From positions 5,322,448 through 5,386,447 of the forward strand of contig BDGG01000002.1 of NCBI GenBank assembly GCA_001949185.1: DNA of 64,000 nucleotides. The letters run 5' to 3'. A program made the translations under genes and the position numbers. Shown piece after piece: positions 63,917 to 64,000 of this stretch. Source of the stretch: Ramazzottius varieornatus. Lineage: Eukaryota > Tardigrada > Eutardigrada > Parachela > Ramazzottiidae. The notes beneath the pieces are model-generated. The model was not told the origin of the DNA. It worked only from the letters and a program-made list of their open reading frames with translations, and ran no database searches. The first letter of the stretch is position 1. The number at the start of each line of letters is the position of its first letter.

Positions 63917-64000
63917 GTATGTTTGTCTTTTCACATAAGACTCGAAAGTCCATATCGCCTCTCGACCTTCTAGTTATTTGTGTCGTCTTGGTATTTTTCT

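Overview
This is animal nuclear DNA. Every recognisable gene is split by spliceosomal introns, mostly 54-120 nt long. The gene set (a class III POU factor, an NR4A/HR38 nuclear receptor, dynein intermediate chain, phospholipase C-beta, syntaxin-17) is that of a bilaterian. Compact introns, genes on both strands and a DDI1 protein that keeps a C-terminal UBA fit a small-genome invertebrate. A tardigrade or another ecdysozoan is my guess, and nothing in the window proves it. No bacterial operon, CRISPR array or autonomous transposon gene was seen.

Layout. 112-4242 (+): RBM5/10-type splicing factor, 5' end outside the window. 4682-8554 (-): cytoplasmic dynein intermediate chain. 9097-10513 (+): syntaxin-17, head-to-head with dynein. 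10584-12443 (-): RFC4, tail-to-tail with syntaxin-17 with about 70 bp between stop codons. 13500-14944 (+): DDI1, head-to-head with RFC4. 14945-25984: about 11 kb without a recognised gene. 25985-27928 (-): class III POU gene with a 15-nt microexon. 27929-34022: about 6 kb gene-poor, with a scaffold gap inside a long palindrome. 34023-36751 (-): an unrecognised multi-exon gene with PPxY motifs. 36752-42076: gene-poor. 42087-44942 (-): NR4A receptor. 48392-50043 (+): DNAJB11/ERdj3. 50457-53164 (-): Golgi class I alpha-1,2-mannosidase. 54786-60362 (-): phospholipase C-beta, first exon(s) not found. 63771-end (+): the first coding exon of an unidentified membrane protein.

Exon models come from reading open frames, splice sites and phases by eye. 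Almost every junction was checked by exon-length arithmetic, so most models are complete and frame-consistent. Gene functions are diverse (RNA splicing, retrograde transport, autophagosome fusion, DNA replication, ubiquitin-dependent proteolysis, transcription, ER folding, N-glycan trimming, G-protein signalling). Apart from the neighbouring secretory-pathway pair DNAJB11 and mannosidase, I see no functional cluster.

The most distinctive non-genic feature is a family of about 13 short elements of roughly 110-125 bp. They have ends like GGACGTCGGCAAA and an inner palindrome built on CAAGTGGCGCAC / GTGCGCCACTTG. They sit in introns and intergenic DNA and look like a non-autonomous DNA transposon (MITE). 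Several unrelated long hairpins also occur, and both 50-N gaps lie at the centre of near-perfect palindromes.
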